Notes under the pieces: generated by a model
Database searches by the model: none
Told to the model about the DNA's origin: nothing
What the model saw: the letters and a program-made list of their open reading frames with translations, nothing else
Translations under genes and position numbers: made by a program
Part shown: positions 58,141 through 64,000 of the stretch, piece by piece
Numbering within the stretch: position 1 is the first letter of the stretch
Layout: each line of letters starts with the position of its first letter
Source of the DNA: Cerrena zonata
Taxonomy: Eukaryota > Basidiomycota > Agaricomycetes > Polyporales > Cerrenaceae
Direction of reading: 5' to 3'
NCBI GenBank assembly: GCA_038087015.1
Contig: JASBNA010000057.1
Location: forward strand, 186,001-250,000
DNA: 64,000 nt

Positions 58141-60824
58141 CTAGTCGACTTCCAATGCCCTCATCAGCTTTGCAGTTTCCGGCTTATGCCACCGGAGACT
58201 CGTTCGCCATTCACTAGACCTTAGTGGCTGCACACCCCCTGTGAGAATCTTCAACAGGTGTTTCTGGAACCAGGTTTCACATTCCCTGGTCCAGTAACCT
58301 GTATTGAGGCCACAGGTTGACCATACGGTGGGCAACGGCCACCAAGATCGCAGCATGGTCTGGTTTTTGATGTCTAAAATACAATGTTAGCAATGTAAAT
58401 AGAAAATGAGAGTGCTGTGGACTCACCGGTTTGGTCTGTATAGACTCTGCAGATGACATCGATCTCGTCGTCGGTGAGGATATTCTCCATAAACCTTCCA
58501 ACTGGCAGCTGAAATGAGAAAGCATTGGAAATGTGCTCATTGAGTCCACCTGCGACTGAGCTGGGAGGTTGAGCTCCGACCTCAAATGACTCCAAAGCAA
58601 GGCGCCAGATAATTCCACCTTGACGAAGAGCAGTCTTGGCCAGGGGAAGATGTCTAAACAAATTGAGCCTCTGGTTGATGTAGGCCAGGTAGTCGCTTGC
58701 TGAGTAGACGAAGTTGGCGGGTCGCATTGTTGTCGAAAGAGGCGGGATAATGGGAATACGACGAGGGACCTTCTGGTCAGACCAGACAAGCATGAATGGG
58801 ATACCGCGTCTCGTCATTTCCTTACCGATCTCCTCAAGCGATGGCCCCCATTGCTCCCTAAATACCTGTTTGTAGGTGATGACGGAGTTGACGCCAATGT
58901 AGGGTTCGCCGTTCCGGTATTCATGGGGAAAAATAAACCAGATCTTGCGGTCGGCGTCACCATCTCTGCGAACAGGCTGGCCTCTTGTTATTGGAGGCTT
59001 CGGGATGACTTGGACAGGATTGGGTGGCACAAAGAGACCCCGATTCACCTTCCTGACAAATACCTTGGTGGAAAATAGAATATCAGACAGCTTGGGGGTG
59101 ACGATGTCGATATTCGTATTGTTCAAGCACAAGATGTATGCAAATGCGCATACAACTTCGCTGAACTCAGCTGTCAGAGTCACCATCTCATCTTCTGACC
59201 GCTCAACAAAGGGGGTCAGGGCATCCTTGAGAGTGTAAGTCAAAGGAGCCTGCTCGTGGGGTTCAAGAGAAACAAACTGTTGAAGCCCGTATCGCCCTTG
59301 AAGAGTGGTTTGCAGGTTGGGGAGGTTATGAATAGTCCACGCGAGTTGGAATTGGTTGTCGATGAGGACACCTTCAGCAGCTGGCTGAGTAAAGGTGAGT
59401 GCATTGTCAGGTGCGAGGCCTTCGGGGGGGTCGTAGTGGCCGATATCAAAAGCAGGACCCAAAGGTTGCATGCCATGATAGGTCTCGTCTTCCTCGTCGT
59501 TGTCGTCATCGTAAGCATTGAGCCCTGCAAGCGGCACCGCAGTGGGATCCAAGTCCTTGCAGAGATCGAAGCAGTCATCCCAAGCATTGTAGATGACTTG
59601 GCCGCCTGCAAAGCTATTAAAGACGTCGTCGGCGTCGGCCTCATGGATAATGGTGCGGAAATGATAGGGGGGGTAAGGGACCGGTTGCCACTCGTAGACG
59701 TTTGACCTGAGTCGGAGCCATGTACCGAGATTTGAAGTGTGTGATTGAGTTCTATTCTGTCTCCTCTGGAGAGCAGAAGGTGGTTCATTCCAAGCCATTT
59801 TCTCCTGTGAGTCATGGCGCCGTTGGAGAAATTCGTGAATGGTTTCTGAGGGTTGCTGCTTGGAGAGTGCGTCAAACTTGACGTCACAGATGTCGTTGAA
59901 TTGGACATATTTCTTGGTCACCTGCAGCCTTTGGATATCGCTAGGCCTTGGGAGGAGGACGTTCGCCAGTTGGTATGGATGACATTTGAACATGTTTTCT
60001 GTATGGTAAAAGTACCAGATAGGTACATTAGCGAACTCGAACATGTAGGACATGTTCCCTGCACAGAATGACCATTCGATGGCCATGTCGATAATCATCC
60101 CTTGGCGAACTGTAGTTCCTGAGAAGTCGGTAAAAAAGGGCGAGCGTCGCAAGGCATCGACTAAGTAGCGGGGAATATTGTAATCGGCAAGGGCCTTGAT
60201 CCAGTTCTGGGTGTCAGGGTTGGGTTTATTGTGGTCAATTTTAGCGAGAAACATGGTAACCTAGCATGCCATCGCTAAGAATTCACGCCGAGCTGCAAAT
60301 ATTCTGCCAGCAGCATCTCCTCTTGTTTCTGCGGGCTCCTGATATCCAATGTGGTTTGGTCTTCTAGGCGGCTTGCAAAGCAGGGGCATCCATTGCTCCC
60401 TGCCACGCTTGAGGGCCATGTACAGGTGGTGTAGATGGTTCTCGAGCTCTGTCCACTGTTTAACGTATGATTCCTGAAGGCGATATCCGCCTGGGACTTT
60501 CTCGATAATGGGCTGATATCGCCCCCTTGATCCGATCCTGAACGCGTCACTGAGGCAGTGGAGGATAGGATCCGCATTCAGGTTTAGATTGCGGGGGAGG
60601 AATGAAAGATAAAAATAATCGTCCCGGCCCTACCAGATAGGCAAGAAGAAATGGTATCCGGGGTTGACGTCCGGAATATACGACCACAAAGCGTGATGCA
60701 TAGACCAGTCCTCTCGAACATGGCTGTAGTTGTCGCTGTTGAATGGGTATGGACAGGGGGCATTCCACCTTGTCACCTGGAGGCCTAATTCGGTAAGGAA
60801 ATGCTGACGTTGTAAGTTAGCCAT
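58141..60824 (-). pseudogene. unrecognised long protein family, inactivated by two in-frame TAG codons
   Basis: One reading frame runs from ATG at 60824 (MANLQRQHFLTELGLQVTRW) to about 58434, then across a 54-nt intron to the stop at 58143-58141. It is interrupted only by TAG at about 60631 (after FLPIW) and TAG just before MFLAKIDHNKPN at 60254. Ignoring these, the protein would be about 870 residues. It is rich in Trp, Pro and Arg, with an acidic centre (DDDNDEEDE) and a C-terminus like ECETWFQKHLLKILTGG, EWRTSLRWHK. I do not recognise the family. Position between a CpG-depleted repeat block and satellite DNA suggests a mobile-element-associated gene. The part from 60254 on could still be translated as a 650-residue protein. 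Confidence 0.6.
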
Positions 60825-61170
60825 TGCAATGTCTGTAAAATTAGAATATTAAAGGTGGGAGGTGTAAATTTTAGCAACGTAGGACATACTTGGAGAGTTG
60901 CCGAGGGGTAAGGGGGAGGGGTGGGCAGAGTTTACGCAGGCACGAGATATGGAGTCTATTGAATAATTGATAAAGTGAGAATAAAGAAAGGGAAATGAAA
61001 AAAAGAAATACGTACGGAGCTTTGCTTTAAAGACGGCTAGGAGAACTGAGAACGACCTGGAGAATGAGCAAGGCTAAGTGAGATTAAAGAAAGAAAAAAG
61101 AAAAAAGAAAGAACATACGGATGTTTGTTTCAGCGACAGCAAGGGCGACTGAATACGACAATGGAAGGCG
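60825..61170. other. non-coding spacer
   Basis: A-rich and purine-rich sequence (GAAAGAAAAAAG tracts near 61085-61110) leads into the minisatellite. No gene is seen. Confidence 0.5.
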
Positions 61171-61641
61171 ACCGAGGTAACGGGTCCAACGACCAGCTTG
61201 AGGAAAGGAAACTGACAATGATAGGGCAAGGAATGTCCTCAGGCTATCAATGCCAGCGACCGGGGAATACGAGAAGACAACCGGGGACGAGGAGGAGAAA
61301 ACGACGAGGGATGACCGAGAGGAAACGACCGAGGTAACGGGTCCAACGACTAGCTTGAGGAAAGGAAACTGACAATGATAGGGCAAGGAATGTCCTCAGG
61401 CTATCAATGCCAGCGACCGGGGAATACGAGGAGAAAACGCGAGGGGAGGAGGAGAAAACGACGAGGGATGACCGAGAGGAAACGACCGAGGTAACGGGTC
61501 CGACGACCAGCTTGAGGATAGGAAACTGACAATGATAGGGCAAGGAATGTCCTCAGGCTATCAATGCCAGCGACCGGGGAATACGAGGAGAAAACGCGAG
61601 GGGAGGCGGCCGAGAGAGAAGACGAGGTGAGAGGTAAGAAG
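61171..61641. repeat. 157-bp minisatellite, three copies
   Basis: The landmark ACCGAGGTAACGGGTCC occurs at 61171, 61328 and 61485, exactly 157 bp apart. Each unit contains GACAATGATAGGGCAAGGAA and ATCAATGCCAGCGACCGGGG. Copies are nearly identical (single substitutions), so the array is young or homogenised. The open frames on both strands here are by-products of the repeat. Confidence 0.9.
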
Positions 61642-61714
61642 ACGAGGGTAGCGGTGAAATGGCGGCGGCGGCGAAATCGAGGAAGTCAGCGGCGAAATTG
61701 AGGAGAAAAATAAC

Positions 61715-61786
61715 GGAAGGAAGATCCTTCAGTTACCAGGGGGGCAGTGGAAGAGACGATAACAGAAGGAAGATCCTTCGGTTACC
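61715..61786. repeat. 49-bp spaced direct repeat
   Basis: GAAGGAAGATCCTTC followed by A/G-GTTACC is present at 61716 and 61765. Confidence 0.7.
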
Positions 61787-61866
61787 GGTGGAGGTAGAGG
61801 TGGTGGTGGTGGTGGATGGAAAGAAAGAGCAAGATGGACGCAAGCGCGAGCCCGGTCCGAGTCCCC

Positions 61867-61995
61867 GATCACGATTGTGATCGATGTCAAAACGCAAATC
61901 CCGGGCCGGTCCGAGGAACGCAAATCTCGGAATCTTCCGAGAAGCGCAAATCTCGGAACATTCCGAGATCTGAATCGCGTTTTGATCCTTCGATC
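61867..61995. repeat. nested palindrome block
   Basis: The outer arms GATCGATGTCAAAACGC (61879-61895) and GCGTTTTGATCCTTCGATC (61977-61995) are inverted copies with small changes. Inside are TCTCGGAATCTTCCGAGA (about 61925-61942) and ATCTCGGAACATTCCGAGAT (61950-61969). GATCACGATTGTGATC stands at 61867-61882. The whole can fold as a branched hairpin. Confidence 0.75.
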
Positions 61996-63214
61996 GAGGA
62001 CTTAACGCTTTCTTCTTTCTCTCCACCACCACCACCACCGTCCGTTGCCCGAGGTTCTACCTCGTGCAATGGGTCGATGGTCTCTGTAGTCGACGTTCCT
62101 AACGCTGCCTATACTGCTCGCTGTCGTTGGACTTGCTCTTCTCGCCGTCGGTGGACTCATTCTTGCTCTCGTTCTTGCTCCTCTCGTTCTCGGTGGACTC
62201 AGTGTAGTCGGCGTTTCTAACGCTGCCTATTCTTCTTGTTCTTCTCGATCTCTCTCTCGCTCGACTCTCTCGTTTCTCTCTCTCGTCCCTCTCGTTTCTC
62301 CCTCTCGTCCCTCTCGTTTCTCTCTCTCGCTCCTCTCGTTCTCGGTGGACTCGACGTAGTCGGTGTTTATAACGCTGCCTATTCTTCTTGTTCTTCTCGA
62401 TCTCTCTCTCGCTCGACTCTCTCGCTCGACTCTCTCGTTTCTCTCTCTCGTCCCTCTCGTTCCTCTCGCTCGTCCCTCTCATTCCTCTCTCGTCCCTCTC
62501 GTTCTCGGTGGACTCGACGTAGTCGGTGTTTATAACACCTGCTATTATTCTCATTTCTCTCGTCCTCAATCTTCTCGATCTCGGTGGACTCGACATAGTC
62601 AGCATTTCTAACGCCTGCTATTCATCTTGCACTTGTTCGAATGTCCCTCGTTTGACTCTCTCGTTCCTCTCATTCCTCTCAATCTCTCCCTCGTTCGACA
62701 TTCTCTCGCTCAACTTGACGTAGTAGGCGTTTCTAATGCCTGCTATTCTTCTTGCGGTCATTTGAATGTCCCTTGTCTCGTTCCTCTCAATCTCCCACCC
62801 ATTCTCATTCTCGTTTCTTCTTGTAGTCGGTGTTTCTAATGCCTGCTATTCTTCTCATTCTTCTCGATCTCGGCCTCGTTTGACTCGTTCTCATTCTTGT
62901 TCCTCTCTATCTGCTCCTCGTTCTCATTCCTCTCGATCTCGGTGGACTCGACGTAGTAGGCGTTTCTAACGCCTACTATTCTACTCGATCTCGTTCAACT
63001 CTCTCTCATTCTCGCTCCTCTCGATCTCTCCCTGGTTTGACTTTCCCTCGCTCAACCTCAGTAGTAGGTGTTTCTAACACCTACTATTCTGCTCAATCTT
63101 ATTCAATTTCATCTCACTGGACTCCGTTGTTGAGTGGTTTCCTGTAGTAGGCATTTCTAACACCTACTATTCTCCTCAATTCGGCTCAAGAGAACACCAT
63201 GAGTTGACTAAACG

Positions 63215-63253
63215 CGATCAAACGCGTCGATCAAACGCGTCGATCAAACGCGT
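63215..63253. repeat. 13-bp tandem repeat, three copies
   Basis: GATCAAACGCGTC is repeated three times without change (63215-63227, 63228-63240, 63241-63253). A partial CTAAACGC copy precedes it. Confidence 0.9.
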
Positions 63254-63474
63254 CCCGGAACTCGGAGTTGCCACGTATCATTGCTTGAGGTCCTACCTCG
63301 CGTAATGCTGACATAAGGACGCTGGTTCAAAAAGAGAGGAGCATTGCTTCTCTCTTCCCTACATCCCTCTGTAGTTGACGTTTCTAACGTCCGCTATATT
63401 TGTGGTGTTCTCTGTGTAGCTAGCGTTTCTAACGCTTACTATTCTGCCGTCGTCGATAACTCTCGCATCCAAGG

Positions 63475-63537
63475 CCGTATCCGTCGTTCTCAAGACCGTT
63501 ACCATCGTTCTCGAGACCGTATCCGTCGTTCTCAAGG
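63475..63537. repeat. 21-bp tandem repeat, three copies
   Basis: CCGTATCCGTCGTTCTCAAG plus A or G occurs at 63475 and 63517, with a variant (CCGTTACCATCGTTCTCGAG) at 63496. Confidence 0.85.
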
Positions 63538-63647
63538 CCATCCGCGTTGTTTGCCCTCCCCAATAGTCAGCGTTCCTAACGCTAACTACTGTTCGTCACC
63601 CTCCGTCTTCAACACCTCGTTATTCCTTTCATCAACGCGTCTATCCA

Positions 63648-64000
63648 ATGGGTACATGTCCAGAAACAAAGAGAAAGAGAATGGAACAGCGGCAGCGAGA
63701 GGCTATCTTAGCTAGATTAAGAGCACGACGATTACATCTTGCACCTGGTACGTGTCGTTTATCTATCTTTGTATTTTATGTTCTTCGTGTATTGGTGGGG
63801 CGTGGTGTTTCGGTACGGCCCGTGGTCTCTTGACCACCACTGCATTTATCGCGGCGTTTGTCAGCGGACTTGCAATAGTGGTGGCTCAAGGGGCTCGGCA
63901 GCTATCGTTACTACTATTCTCTAACTCACATAACGTCGACTCGCCATTTTTTTTTTGGAGTATCTCTATAATATCGGATTGCAGCTAATGGTTGGTTTCT
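63648..64000 (+). CDS. possible first exon of a gene running off the window
   Basis: The ATG at 63648 opens a short basic sequence (MGTCPETKRKRMEQRQREAI, LARLRARRLHLAP), followed by a donor GTACGTG near 63750. No acceptor or second exon can be confirmed before the window ends, and the family is not recognisable. The remainder to 64000 shows no other feature. Confidence 0.25.

Larger units (their letters stand above)
62086..63591. repeat. array of 13 hairpin-forming elements in pyrimidine-rich DNA
   Basis: About 28-nt elements of the form GTAGTAGGCGTT-TCT-AACGCCTACTAT start at 62086, 62204, 62356, 62519, 62595, 62720, 62823, 62953, 63061, 63144, 63371, 63416 and 63563. Stems are 6-10 bp around a TCT, CCT or TAT loop. 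Several copies carry paired changes that keep the stem: GGCGTT/AACGCC, GGTGTT/AACACC, GACGTT/AACGTC, AGCGTT/AACGCT. Spacers (about 15 to 200 nt) are mostly CTCTCG/TCGTTC low-complexity DNA. Translation of either strand gives only low-complexity Arg/Glu or Ser/Arg protein. Confidence 0.85.

Noticed and set aside
59240..59908. 222-codon minus-strand open frame
   Set aside because: It overlaps the long pseudogene frame on the same strand and consists of Ser/Thr-rich shadow sequence.
62099..62605. Open frame on the minus strand rich in Arg, Glu and Asn
   Set aside because: It is produced by CTCTCG/CGTTCT simple repeats and overlaps the hairpin array; no start context or splicing supports it.
62086..63591. 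CRISPR-like array of palindromic repeats with spacers
   Set aside because: The DNA is eukaryotic, spacers vary from about 15 to 200 nt and are low-complexity, and repeats vary in sequence. No cas-like gene is present.

Overview
The window is nuclear DNA from a filamentous basidiomycete, almost certainly an Agaricomycete. The evidence is dense spliceosomal introns of about 50-65 nt (GT..AG, one GC..AG), TATA boxes 70-100 nt upstream of several start codons, a STE3-type pheromone receptor, and families typical of mushroom genomes: short BTB proteins, MYND-finger proteins, WSC proteins, F-box proteins, TKL kinases and a C2H2 regulator with a long Ser/Pro-rich tail. Gene models were built by hand from reading frame, splice sites and comparison between paralogues inside the window, so exon edges are good but not proven.

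Layout. 0-11 kb: a small beta-trefoil-like protease-inhibitor candidate, a minus-strand AGC-like protein kinase, a secreted two-WSC protein and a large tricalbin (SMP plus C2 domains) that tethers ER to plasma membrane. 11-23 kb: three tandem BTB genes (the middle one carries a NAC-alpha-like UBA domain), two tandem alpha/beta hydrolases on the minus strand, the STE3 receptor, a fourth BTB gene on the minus strand and a single-pass surface protein. 23.8-25.1 kb: an unrecognised, possibly degenerate minus-strand gene. 25-33.5 kb: gene-poor, ending in a very long region upstream of a C2H2 transcription factor (33.5-35.8 kb). 37.7-49.3 kb: two MYND-finger paralogues, a second copy of the AGC-like kinase, a probable F-box-TKL kinase fusion and an F-box/LRR-like gene. 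49.6-50.5 kb: a decayed lariat debranching enzyme fragment. 52.7-54.4 kb: a mucin-like single-pass membrane protein. 55-58 kb: an AT-rich block almost free of CpG that contains a mariner-like MITE. 58.1-60.8 kb: a pseudogene of an unrecognised Trp/Pro-rich family. 61-63.6 kb: minisatellite, palindromes and an array of 13 hairpin-forming elements.

Two themes stand out. First, local duplication: four BTB genes, two hydrolases, two AGC-like kinases and two MYND genes, each pair or group sharing intron positions. Second, several otherwise well-conserved genes need a one-base frame correction, usually at a short homopolymer (mostly C). This points either to consensus error in the assembly or to recent gene decay, and it should be settled before these loci are called pseudogenes.

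The most interesting structures are the hairpin array with paired base changes (62086-63591), the BTB-UBA fusion (12690-13687), the F-box-kinase fusion (43429-45060) and the CpG-free block with its MITE (55.2-57.6 kb).
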